Source: Macrostomum hystrix
Lineage: Eukaryota > Platyhelminthes > Macrostomidae
Reading direction: 5' to 3'
Assembly (NCBI GenBank): GCA_950097015.1
Contig: CATNEN010000003.1
Location: 6,970,001-7,034,000, forward strand
DNA length: 64,000 bases
Part shown: in pieces, positions 33,490 through 45,042 of the stretch
How the letters are laid out: each line of letters opens with the position of its first letter
Numbering within the stretch: the stretch's first letter is position 1
Translations under genes and position numbers: made by a program
Notes under the pieces: generated by a model
Seen by the model: only the letters and a program-made list of their open reading frames with translations
Told to the model about the DNA's origin: nothing
Databases searched by the model: none

Positions 33490-36400
33490 TTAGACTGAAG
33501 TCGAAATAGAACTAGATCCACCAAATGCTGGCATTTTGATGAGCAGACGAGGTAGCTGCGACGAAGTTATAGATGCAGTAGTCCTCAAGCACTGCTGCTG
33601 CTGCTGCTCTTGCTGTTCTTGCTGCTCCATTCTAGGACAACTATCTTCCCCAGTTTTCCTGCACCTGGCCCTACGATTCTTAAACCAGAGCCGGACATTC
33701 TTGGCCTGCATTAGACGGCGCTCGTGCCTACGAAACGGCATCGAATTGATTTCGTCGGCGATGCGGCGACAATCAGCCGCAGTAGGATGGGCGTTGGCGG
33801 CGAAGTACTTCTCTAATTGGGGAATCTCGGTGTGCGGATCGATGAACAGGCGGCAACGGACGCCCGGGAACTGCTGCTGCTGCTGCTGCTGTGATGTCAA
33901 TGAGGGACAATGAGGGATTGGTGTTCAGGAAAAAACCAATGTGTTCAGCCACTGAATTCCTCATCGTAAGTATGCACTTTCACAAGGGCGACAAGCCCCA
34001 AGCTTTCCCTCCGCGGCTGCGCCCCAAATAAATGTGACCTCGCCGCGGAATCGAGATAATATACGACAGCACCACAAAACAAAAACCTCAAATGAATTTC
34101 CTGGCGATGGTGGCAGTCTCGCAGCTTCAGTTTGAATGATAAGTTGTACTATCTGCAGCTCAGACAGTCGCTGAAGATTTTCCAGATGCGACTTGACGAC
34201 GCTTTCAACGGACTGGACGTCCAAGTCTTCCAGCTCAGCATTGTATTCCACTTCGGTGCTGTCCATTGCGTTGGCGTCTAAGGATTAAATGAGAGCGAAT
34301 CATTGTTTACTTGGACAGGTTTTCACATGTTAGACAGGTTTTCACATGTTAGACAGGTTAGCACCTGTTAAACAGGTTAGCACCTGTTACTCAGGTTAGC
34401 ACCTGTTACACAGGTTAGTACCTGTTACACAGGTTAGCACCTGTTGCACATGTTAGCACCTGTTACACAGGTTAGCACCTGTTACACAGGTTAGCACCTG
34501 TTACACAGGTTAGCACCTGTTACACAGGTTAGCACCTGTTACACAGGTTAGCACCTGTTACACAGGTTAGCACCTGTTACACAGGATAGCCCCTGTTACA
34601 CAGGTTAGCACCTGTTAGATAGTTTAGCACCTGTTACACAGGTTAGCACCTATTACACAGGTTAGCCCCTGTTACACAGGTTAGCACCTGTTAGATAGTT
34701 TAGCACCTGTTACGCAGGTTAGCACCTGATTGATAGTTTAGCACCTGTTACACAGGTTAGCACCTGTTAGAAAGGTTAGAAACTGTTAGACATGTTAGCA
34801 CCTGTTAGACATGTTAGAACCTGTTAGACATGTTAGAACTTGTACTTGTTACACAGGTTGCCAAATAACTTCAACGTACCTTTATCGCCTAAGTCATCAA
34901 CCTCCGAAGTGGCATCCGCAGACGTTGATAGTTGACAAAGTTGATGTCGCCATTCGGCTAGATCAACTAGCGACGACTCAGCCAGATTGAAGTCGATTGA
35001 AGAGCCTCGGCGTAGTGTTGCTAAGCATTGTGAGAGCTCCGACTGTAGAATGGTTAGGGTTTGAGCTTTTCATTTGTTTTTTCTACCTAGAAAGCTCAAT
35101 TATTTGGGGTAGCTATAGGAAGAAATCGCCAATATCGTTCCCAAATTTGCTTTAAAATCTTCCCATTCGCAAGTCAAAATCCCAATTGATACATGTACCA
35201 AGTAAAAATTCCGGTTGAAGAGCATAATATCAGGTGTTAATAGTAGAACTACCAAGCCATTTCCCGCCCCTAGAAATTTTTTTGGCAGCGCCTGAATGCT
35301 AACAGCGTTAGATGATGACTGATTGGTTGACAGACTAGACGATAGTGTGCTGTGGTTGAGCTGAACCTATAGTATTTAGGCTTGATGAGTGAAATTGGAG
35401 AAATTCGCGTCAGGGTGTCCACAGTGGCCTAGTTCCACCTGTTGTAGCCCTTAAAGTTCCACCAAATCCGTCTAGGTAGGTGACCACCGAAGATGGAGAT
35501 GATGCAGGTACATTCGGGTGACATGCTGATAAATTTTGAAGGCCTGGCAAGGCCACACTGGGCGCTGATAAATTTGTGTATAGGGGTGTATGAAATACAC
35601 TAGCGCTTATGGGAAAAATCTGACCTTCGGCCATTGACGGTCTGAAGAGCTGGTGACTTGATTCTTGTTTCAGAAGATGTGCAAGTTAAAGAAGTTAAAG
35701 AAGATTTTTAACATCCAGAAGATGTTAAAAAACGCTACTAACACGCTACAGATTATAAGCTAGAAAACGGGTATTTGACTCTAGTCTGAGGTTCACCTCG
35801 TCCAATGGACATCCGGCCAGTCTGAGCCAGTAGGCCTGACGCGCTTCGTCATCCGTGTGTCGCGGCAGCAATGACCGAATGAGAGTCTGGGCGGAGGCTG
35901 GCGACAAGGGCTCGCGACTGGATCTGGAGTAGATAGATTTTGTTGATTGATTGATTGATTAGTAATTGATCAGGCAAAACAGATATAATCTATACTTACG
36001 GTGGCAGTCGAATGAGCAGCACAGCAATATTGCTAACGTTGCCTAGAAGCGAATGCACCATTGTAGCATGAGGATTTGAGCAGATCTCAGCCAGTGATAG
36101 CGTCTTCCAACCGGGCATTACAATTTTGGCTGTGAAATTGAAGCAGTTGATGAAAATCAGGATTATGAATGATTACACCTGCCCCAATCAGGCCAGATGT
36201 GCAGCCGACAGCACAACCACAGCTATTCCGCGGCGCATCTGGAGGCTGTTCAGTCCATGGACTGGGGGGACGCCACACCCTCTCTCAATTGCTTTAGCGA
36301 AAGCTGATACCCATTTTACAACTGGTTGTTGAATGTCTTGCAAAAGGACAGATATTAATTCAGCCGAGTCGGAAATCGAATCACCGACCTTTAAGTCACC

Positions 36401-37740
36401 AGTTCGACGCCCTCACCACTATGTTATAACCCTCGCTAGCGCAGTCGTATTAATTAGTAGTAGTTAAGAGGGGTCGATGGCAGAGCGGATAACGCGTTTG
36501 CCTCTCGCGCCAAGGTCCCTAAGTTCGATTCCGCGGCGAGACCACATTTATTTGGGGGCTTGTCGTGCAGTTTACGCCCTTGAGGGCTAACCTCCAAGGC
36601 ACAGTGAAGTGTATGTATTGTATACTTCCTGACGATGAGAAAGTCAGGGCAGATGTACACATCTGTGAGAGCGCATGCCTGCGTTCGGTATCTGTGTGCG
36701 TGTGTGCTCAGGAGTCAGCAAAATGGGCAGAATTGCCTCCTCGCTGGCTGCGGGTCTAGTGTCACCAAATAATGTACCATGGCCTGCAGCTTAGGTTACT
36801 TGCCTTGTCTTGCTTACTAGGCTAGGCTACAAGACCCTTAAACTCACCGTTGCATTTTGTCGGGCTGTCCTTAATTCCTAGCTGATTGAGCACGAATTCC
36901 ATGAGATTGGCCACAGTAATGGAGCTTGGAATCAAAGCGAACTTCTGTTCAGAAGCTTCAGAAGCAGTGCCATTCTCGTCTATTTCATGCGTGTCTGCGT
37001 TCTCCTCGTTTGCCGGTGACCTCAACGCGATGCTTCGCGGCCGTTGGCGTTGCAGAATGCAGCGCAGTGACATTCTATCTTCTGTAGTAATTTGAGTTTA
37101 GATTGAGTTCTCTTGACAATAGGTCCCGTGAGGTACAGTAGCTAGTTGACTATGGACAGACTGACAGTTAAGTTATGACCCAAATATGCACTATAGCTAA
37201 ATATACCAAGCGGTAGGGCAGATAGGTGAGATCTCAAAGGTGAGAAAAGGTGGATAGGTGAGATCTGAGAGGGTAGAGAGGGTGGATAGGTGAGATCTCA
37301 AAGGGGAGGGAGGGTGGATAGGTGAGATCTCAGAGGGGTGATTGTAAATAACAAAGGAGAATGAAAATTCTTATTTTAGTATGAAATATGTCAAAAGCCA
37401 GACTTTTAAAAGTTAAAGTCCTCCTAACGTTACCGTTCTCTTGATCCTTGGACTTAATATAAAAACTAGTAGACTGTAGCTGTTTAAACTGTAAGGCCTG
37501 TCTCTGAACTGGCTTCTGTTGAAGCAGATTCTGTAGAATATTCGAATTTGACGCAATAGCCAAGACCGGTATAGGATTGTTACTTCTGCTGACGATGCTA
37601 GTCGCAGGGTTTCGGCCAGTTCTAGCAAAACTAGGCATATTTGCTTTAGACGATCCTTCATTTGATGGATTAAATTTAAAGCTAAATTTCTCACGCAGAG
37701 CTTTCATGTACGGGTTTCTTGAAGCAGACGGCTCGTTCAT
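33490..37740 (-). CDS. dve: Dve/SATB-family (CMP-domain, CUT superclass) homeobox transcription factor, 7 exons, 514 aa
   Basis: Minus-strand exons 37740-37434, 37081-36848, 36129-36000, 35917-35797, 35042-34880, 34277-34087 and 33888-33490; every junction keeps phase, with ATG at 37740 and TAA at 33490. Residues about 145-224 form a CMP/ULD ubiquitin-like domain (FALIPSSITVANLMEFVLN, MPGWKTLSLAEICSNPH) and about 225-320 a CUTL-like helical domain (PLSPASAQTLIRSLLP, ARQAYWLRLAGCPLDE). A single homeodomain at about 392-458 has the helix 3 sequence NVRLWFKNRRAR: canonical W, F, N and R with lysine at homeodomain position 50. About ten extra residues (SMPFRRHERRLMQ region) stand before helix 3. 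Runs of Gln flank the homeodomain on both sides. Drosophila dve and vertebrate SATB1/2 share the CMP plus CUTL architecture; symbol assignment to dve rather than SATB is inference. The donor of exon 6 (gag/gttttt) is weak. Confidence 0.85.
34310..34860. repeat. Intronic minisatellite, unit 19 bp, with a CACCTG in most units
   Basis: Nearly 30 units of 'acaggttagcacctgttac' fill intron 5 of the homeobox gene (34278-34879). Each unit is a near-palindrome (aacaggt/tagc/acctgtt) and most carry CACCTG, an E-box of the Snail/ZEB/E-protein type. Units degenerate at both ends. Confidence 0.95.
36150..36445 (-). mobile_element. SINE-B, near full length, reverse orientation (homeobox intron 2)
   Basis: On the minus strand the order is: tRNA-like head ('aggtcggtgattcgatttcc'), 'ttgcaagacattcaac', 'tgtaaaatgggtatcag', 'gggtgtggcgtcccccc', 'agtccatggactgaacagc', 'ctgtcggctgcacatctggc'. 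Each block matches the copy at 58690-58965. It lies in the sense of the host gene and its 3' end is about 20 nt before the exon 3 acceptor. Confidence 0.85.
36471..36785 (+). mobile_element. SINE-A, longest copy (homeobox intron 2)
   Basis: Head 'gatggcagagcggataacg' and 'aagttcgattccgcggcg', body 'gggctaacctccaaggcaca' and 'cctgacgatgagaaagtcag', end 'cctcctcgctggctgcgggt' plus 'ctagtgtcacc'. It is antisense to the host gene. A GT-rich insert at about 36680-36710 is absent from the other copies. Confidence 0.85.
37215..37345. repeat. Short minisatellite, unit about 32 bp (homeobox intron 1)
   Basis: Four units beginning 'gataggtgagatct' at 37221, 37253, 37284 and 37317, in the intron between exons 1 and 2. 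Confidence 0.9.
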
Positions 37741-39246
37741 TGTGTAATTTCTTCGTTTTTTACTCGTAGTTTTGTAACAACAACTAGCGACAGCGAGTTT
37801 GTAAAGAAATTAGGGATGCCTCTTTGGAATCATAAAGCAGGGTTATATGGACAGGCAGGCAGGGGTAAAGTGAACTGACTCACTGAGAAAGTTGCTTATG
37901 TCTGGTTTTTATTCAGATGGTATGGGAAGAAATAAAGAGAGCGGCTGGCAAATCGTGTAGGGGAAGAGGCTGTAATTCAGTTCAAGCCATATTAGAAACA
38001 ACCAATTAGATTCAACTGGTGCCCCCACCTCTTCGTTATCAGTTTTATTCGTTTTTTGTGGGGTCTGATAGAATTGGGGTCCCGAGCCGGCCAACAGCAC
38101 TCTCAATCGATTTTCTGTACGTTAGGAATGTACATCTTTTTGTGTACATATGTCCTATACTCTATCATATTGAAAAACTGGATTCCCCTATAAATAAATG
38201 GTCTTTATAATGATTACGCAAGTGTTACTAGTGCAAGGTTGCTCAGCTAGCCATTACGGAATTTAAACGTGCAAATTTAAACGCACATTAAGCGAGCACT
38301 TTTTAATGTACTCGTACATTTAAGATTTAAAGCCTTGTACTAGACAAAAATATAGCTTACCCATTAGAAGATGGTATTCAAATCCTCGATTCGGTTTAAT
38401 CTGAATGACAGAATGATTGCTCGATCGTATTAAGCGTTCTTTACTTTTGGCTCGAACAACGGTTTTTTTTCTACTTAAACAGAGTGAGACTTAACTAAAG
38501 CCTTTCTTTACACGACAAGCCAATCCTGCGAGCTTGTGCAAGCCAGCAACCCCAACTCAGAGGGCTGCGCTGAAGGACAGAGTTGGAATTAGGCTGTGGT
38601 TGGTCTTACTAATGAATATGTGTGTAGGCTGTGCTGCCAAAGACGGGCTGATTCACTGTTGTAGAATCCAAATGTACATTGTTGGCTCGCCTGCGCCGGT
38701 ATAGGCATGTACATTAATTTCTACTTCGGGTTTTATCGTTTTATCTTGGCCAGAGCTTTGGCTCGCACTAGCCCTGGCGAGCCCACCACCCCAAAGCACC
38801 CACCACCCCACGGAAATCTCTTTCCTGATTCCAGCGAAGGAGCAATGCTGCTTTTCGGCTTGTTTTGCTTTACTTGCAAGCCCTCTGCTCTCTCCAGATC
38901 TCTGCATAATTTGTCTCGTTATCTCGCTCCGACATATTTCATTCCGCCAATTACTGCGTAAAATGTGACAATTCAAAACATGGTTTTGACTTTTCGTGCA
39001 GAGTAGAGTTTAAAACCACGTGGACAAATACCAAAATATATTTATATAAATATATATGCTTCTATATAATATTGTAACTGTATAAAATTAATCGTATGAA
39101 TTATTTCTGAAAGTAATTACCGAACTGTATTCATTGCTCTGTTAAATCGAATGTGGTTGTCATGGTATGCAGGTTCTCGCTTTAACGGATTCCCCAATTA
39201 GTCATTGAGAAAGTGCTGAGAAACTCAACAAATCGAACCTTTGAAC
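37741..39246. other. Intergenic region upstream of the homeobox gene
   Basis: About 1.5 kb expected to hold the promoter and 5' UTR of the Dve-like gene. No convincing TATA box, further exon or mobile element found. 'agcccaccaccccaaagcac' style sequence at 38770-38815 is locally repetitive. Confidence 0.4.
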
Positions 39247-39254
39247 CTCGCAAC

Positions 39255-40161
39255 TAGGGGTCCCAATCCCGGGATCCCGGGATCCCGGCTTTTTGTTAGT
39301 GTTCGAGATCCCGGGATTAGGGGTCCGGGATCCCGGTAAACACGGGATTGGAATTCACATGGCGATGGCCGATGGCCTAGATGGACACTGGGGTGACTGG
39401 GCCCACTGGCCCGGGCCACGCCGAACGCCCGCAACTAAGGAAAAGAAATGAGGCAGAAAAAGGGGGTGGGGTGGGGTGGGGACTGGGTTCTGCTGAGTCT
39501 GCGCCTCTGTGTGCGTGAGGTTGTCTGTGTTGGGGGCAGAGGCACCAGCGCAGCGTATGCAGTTCTAATTTCTAACCTTCTAATCCAAGGGGTGAGGAGG
39601 GTGTTGTTTAGTATGTATGTACAACTGTACATGGATAGTGAACACTGAACACTGCTGAACATCGCACAAGGATTAGAAAGCCAAGACTCATGAGTCATGA
39701 CCTTGGGGTGGGTTATCCCTATAAAATTTAACTTGTATAGAAATGATAAACAACTGGAAGGAAACTGGCAGTGGCAACGCAAGCAATACATTTTTTTGAA
39801 TCAACGATACAAACAAGCAGCAAAATACAAAACAAATAAAGTTAACAACATTGAACAATTGCAATTTGCAACTGATTGCATCGAATCCATCGATGGAAGG
39901 AAGGAATGTGACAATTGTGACAACAAGAAATAAGTGACCAAGGATAAGTGATATGAACTATCTTTAACTCTTTTATCAATGCAGTGTAAGCTGGAAAGTA
40001 GAAAGAAGCCCAAATGATGCTCAATTGGTTGAGAAATTTGTTTTTTTGGACAATGGAAAGCTTCCGGTGAATTTGTTTGTTCAATCCCGGGATCCCGGGA
40101 TTGGGTCATTTTTTTGTCCGGGATCCCGGGATTGTAAAATGTCCGGGATTTGGGACCCCTA
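39255..40161. mobile_element. Non-autonomous hAT-type DNA transposon, 907 bp
   Basis: Terminal inverted repeats TAGGGGTCCCAA... and ...TTTGGGACCCCTA are flanked by the 8-bp direct repeat CTCGCAAC (39247-39254 and 40162-40169). Length of duplication and the TAGGGGTC start are typical of hAT elements. Subterminal regions at both ends hold several copies of the palindrome CCGGGATCCCGG. The inside has only short, non-homologous frames, so no transposase is encoded. Confidence 0.93.
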
Positions 40162-40169
40162 CTCGCAAC

Positions 40170-43100
40170 TGTACCCAACAGACCAAACTGGCACATTGAG
40201 CGAGAGATAGAGACATCTTTTACGGTTTTCAGTCACTTTAAATCGCAATGGAATTCGGCAAAAGGCTAAAAAAATGGACAAAAAGTATATAAAACCCTTA
40301 AAAGATCAGAGCGTCCATTTCTTGATATTGATCCGTATTAAATCGAATTTAGTCGCGAGTCATGGAACCTCACTCACAATAAGAAAATACACAAGATAAA
40401 TAATAGCCTGCTATTTTTTGCCCCTGAACTTTCACATGTGTGCAATTAAATGGCCCACTGATCTGCATGTAGCGATCAGCAACCCGAGCGCCCTGATGAA
40501 TTTCCGGGAATCTGAATTTGTATAGGTGCATGTTTGTTATAATTTCATTCTGATTTATTAGTTATTTGTTAATTATTTAAGTATTGCATGCGATATGTTC
40601 GAGTATTTCATAGTAGATCGAAAGACAGGAGATTTTGCACCGATACTTTATCGAATGATCAGATGTTATGTTGATCATAATGTCATAATGCTGTTTTCCA
40701 GCATGACGTTTGCCAGCCGACGTGTTTACTGGCCCAGCGGGACATTGTGCCAGCGGGGACATTCGCCAGCCGACGTTTGGCAACCGACGTTCGCCAGCCG
40801 ATATTTACTATCAAATATGCTGCTGTCTTTACACTATACGTTAAAGTTGCAGAACATTGTGTACTTTGAGGCATTGAGCTTCATTTTTGTTTGAAGGTAA
40901 ATATGTACATGTGTGGAGTTTAAAGCATTTTTTGAATGCATCATAACTTAAATTATATTCTGGAATCCCATGTTCTACTCAATCAGTGAGGCTCGAATTT
41001 AGTAATTGATCATACTACGCTAATCGTACAGTAGGGCAATCACTTTACTAGACTATCGATCACTGCTGGATAATCAGTTAGGTAATCACTAGCTTATCAC
41101 TAGGATTGATTGTTTGTTTTCAAGGCTTTAGTCACCTAGCTTTTCAGCAAACCGCTGTTAATGCATCTAGATACTCGTAGCTGGTGTGCCACAGGAGCAG
41201 TTGGGGAGCCGCGCGATAGCCTAAGTATATTCTATTGATTTACAGACAGGGTCACTAATTTCTCGTAAAACATGACGCGTATGTCCTGAAAAATTCAAGT
41301 GATTTAAAACAACTCGTGAAAATGCTTTTATTTAGGTCGATTGCGGTATTTTTTGTTGACAGAATTTTACAGAATGTTTACAGAATATATTGTTAACAAA
41401 AGAAAAGTATCTGTGCTTTGAAAAGGACGAATAAACGCAATTTAATAGGAAACTAATTATTGAAAGCCCTAACTTTTTTTGTTCATTTATATATATACAA
41501 GTAATCACACAGAATGGTATTGTGTGATTTTGATACATTTTGCTTTTGGTTAAGAATTTCCGGATATTTCGTAAGTATAAGAAAATTGTGTTTTAAACGC
41601 ACTACGAACGCGTAAAAGAAAAAATCTAGCAAAATTTTGAGATATTTTAACGAACTATAGTGATTTTTTGGAAGTTCTATTATTATAGTAAAGAAGTAGT
41701 AAGTCAATTATCGCGCTTTCTTGTTAAGTGTTTCCGCCGCCAAATTTCTTTTGATACAGATACAGTTGACGCAGAAGATAAAAGTTGCATCGTTGTTTTT
41801 TACTTTCTCTACAATAATTTTCTGTTTAGTCGATAATGTGGTAGATTTTATTACAATAAAAGTACTACATTTTAGTTAATTCCAGTTTACTTAAACAACA
41901 TTTTCGTAGTATCAAAACAAGTCAAAATAATATAATCTTGAAAGTAGAAACTAGCTACACAAAATGAATCTTACTACAAGTAAGAACTAAGGTAAGATTT
42001 GTGATCCTACTATCTATCCGACTAGGCCTACAATATTATAGTTGTTCTTTTATATTTATATTGAGATTTATTCAAATGAAAAGTATTTTAGTAACTTTAC
42101 ATTTGCATTACATTTGCATTACATTTTCAATTTACTTTTTTACAAGTTTTTTACTTACTTATTTTACTGGAGGTTGCAGTCTCTTTATCTGCCACCCTCT
42201 TGTCTGTCAACAGGCGAGTTGACTTATTTAAGGGAATTGAAATCCATCAGCGGATGAGTTGGCCAGCTTGGACTTAACTGAAATGAGAAGAAATTTAACA
42301 CATTACTAGGCCTATCAGCCCTGTATACATACATGCCAATGTGCAGATAGAAGATCAGTAGATTTTTTAGTTCTTTCACTAATTTAAAGAATTTGTGCAT
42401 ACTTTTGTTTTGTGTATAGTGACACCCCACCATGCACTAGTGAGAGACCACTTGCTAAATCATGAATTTGTAGGGTGAGTTAGCTAGAGAGTGCAATGAC
42501 AATGCATGATATTATTTGCACACCTTATTTGATTTGATGGCCTCACATGTACACACCTATCCACCAACCAGATTTGTGCAAGCTTCCCTGGCATGCCCAT
42601 ATTTAACAAATTAATAGTGTTTTATTTTGCAATAATAAAAGCTATGGGAGACAAGTTTGTTTTAATTGTCCTTAAGGCAGGGAAGTTTGTACTAAGTTTT
42701 TTTAAAGACAAATTAAAAGCAGATGAGATAGGAGTAGACAAAAAGACTGAAATCATTTTTGTGGCACTGCTACAAGAATGAAGATCCAGAAATTTTGTTC
42801 CATTTAAAGAGACATGTATCTCAGAGAATAATAAAAAGAAAACTCAATAAATTAATATAGAAAGTGGAAGCCAAAGGACCAATGGGATAGTAGAAATGTG
42901 AAGCCAGGGAGACTGTAGCCAATGAGAATTCAAGTATTAGTCTCAACAGGTTTGGGGTAAAACCCCATCCCCACCACCTGACAACATACATGTGGCATTG
43001 AATTCTTGATAGCTTGAGTCCCAATACCAAGGAATTAAGAGTTCCCATTGTAGGCAATCTGAAGTGTCTTCACATATCCTCTTTGTCATTAGCCCTCATT

Positions 43101-44469
43101 AGGCTCTCTACATCTCATAGCTATCCATATATTCTATAAACATGAAAATAGCCTTGAAGTCTTTAGGGACTTGAGTTGGTTGTTGTTTATTGTTTTACTC
43201 ACTTCAGTGCAAACTATATTTAAGAACTCTAGATAAGGGAAACAGAAGTTCCCGTAACCATATCCGTATCCGTAACTTTTGTAAAAAAGCTTAGTATCTC
43301 TAATTTCCCATAGCCATATCCATAGCTACAGTGGAACTCTACTAAATTCTAAATTAAAAGTACATACTTTTCTTTAGCTTTAAAGAGTTCTAATATCTAT
43401 CTGGAGTTTCTAACAATAGGTAATGCTATCAAAGTTAGAAGTACATTCCATGTGAGAAAGTTTTTCTTATAAAAAAACTAGATATCTGTGTCTGTGACTG
43501 TAGGCAAAAAAAAATAAAAATAGGTATGAAAGATTTTAATTTGTCAACAGCCTTATTTGTAATATTTGCGTTACATGTACATTATTCATTATACATTGAA
43601 CACTAGGTGTGTATTCTAAGAATTCATTTGTGAGGCAAATGAATGTTAAGCAAAATTTGACGAGCAATAGAAATGAACATGCATATCCATTTTTGGCATG
43701 TACCTAATGATCTGGACTTCTGGTACTAGGTCTATTGTTTTCATATGCAATATAGCTATTTGATAAGAAATCAAGTTTATAGACTTTAGATTAATAGATT
43801 ACCCCAACATTTAGCAAAAAGTGTAAATTGTCAATTTATTATTCAGATATGTAGTTAAATAATTATTCCTCATATATTATATTCCTGGTAGTATGATTAA
43901 GAAAGTAAACTTTAAGTTCCATGTATATCAAGAACTAAGACTCTTAAATGATAACAAAGCTAATATCAGGCATAAAAAACTTTTGTTTGTAGCTTAAGAT
44001 TTCTATAAGTATATTCAGTTTTAAGTTTAGCCAGTAAAAACATATAAATAAATATTCATTTATAATATGAATGAAGTCAATAAACAAACAGCCTATTTTT
44101 TAATGTCTAGTTTGCTTGAATATATGCATAAAAATAGTTAAAAACATCAAATTAGCTTGTGTAATAGCTGAAATTTATATTTAAGCAAATAATACCTGAT
44201 ATTATCTTATCAGCATGATAAAAAGTTCCATTTAAGGGTAGAACCATTCTGCAACTGCTATTTCTATATTTGTGCTAATTTTAATAAACAATTCCAAGTA
44301 TGTGGTACACTTCAAAATGCTTAAATGGTCCATAACACTATTAAGGTACTAGACAGTCAAGATGGCAAGGGGGAGTATACTAGTTTTCTATTGGATATTG
44401 TGTTACAAATATACAAAAAGCACATAGACCAACTATTATTATTTTAATTTCAGATGTCAATAATCAGCT
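40170..44469. other. Large AT-rich intergenic region between divergent genes
   Basis: About 4.3 kb separating the minus-strand homeobox gene from the plus-strand FAM135 gene. 40690-40802 has repeated 'cgccagccgacgt' blocks and a hairpin around 'atgctgttttccagcat'. Elsewhere only short AT-rich frames. It should hold the FAM135 promoter near its right end. Confidence 0.45.
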
Positions 44470-44546
44470 ATGTCTGTTCTGCATTGTTCAATTCAAATTT
44501 TATTGGAGCTTGATCGATTTCATAATATTGACCTTTATCGTCGTGG
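44470..44546 (+). CDS. FAM135 alternative first coding exon 1a
   Basis: ATG at 44470 opens 77 nt that end in GG before a gtaagt-type donor (44547). The peptide contains LLELDRFHNIDLYRRG, matching the start of FAM135 proteins (FSVELNKFYNVDLFQRG in human FAM135A). It ends in phase 2, exactly as exon 1b does, so it can splice to exon 2 at 49822. A second, upstream ATG at 44455 in another frame soon meets a stop. Confidence 0.8.
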
Positions 44547-45042
44547 GTAAGTTAATGCAGAATATTTTTTTACCTTTTAGAATTTTTCATAAAGTAAGAC
44601 ATACTTTTGTATGCAACTTTTCAATTAAAACCACAAATTACTGTTAGATCAAAGCTTTTGTTACTACTTATTGCAAAAATCTGGGTTTCTTAAATAACAG
44701 TGCACCAAAAATAGAAAAGTTATTTATGTTGTTTTGCAATACACATATTTGTGAATATTGTGTGTTGTATTCTTAAATTAATTTGCCTGTTAGACTTTAA
44801 ACAATGCTTAATTTTCAGTAATGCAACAACAATCAAAATATATGCATCAGACTATTTCTGAGCAGTAATTAGTTGATCGATTTGATTGGAAAAAGGCCTC
44901 AATAAAATGTTTAGTTGTCAAGCAACTATGAAGTTTAGACATTTTAATACAGTATTGATAAAAAATTGCACGCTTGCAGTGTCGAAAAAACAACTGTCTA
45001 AATTTCAATCTTTTCTTTCAAGATCCTCTTATACACACAACA

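Noticed and set aside
31657-33524. Minus-strand open frames of 565 and 488 codons rich in Leu, Ser, Pro and His
   Set aside because: They run through the 16-bp purine-rich minisatellite in more than one frame; length reflects a stop-free unit, and there is no homology or codon bias.
35410-35634. Protein-like 74-codon minus-strand frame in intron 4 of the homeobox gene
   Set aside because: An acceptor-like ctcttcag lies upstream, but joining it to exon 4 (phase 0) hits a stop in that frame; no homology recognised.
40690-40802. Possible MITE with repeated cgccagccgacgt blocks
   Set aside because: No clear terminal inverted repeats or target duplication could be fixed; left as locally repetitive sequence.
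42593-42781. 62-codon frame MPIFNKLIVFYF... in the large intergenic gap
   Set aside because: AT-rich composition and isolated; could be a transposon scrap but nothing supports it.
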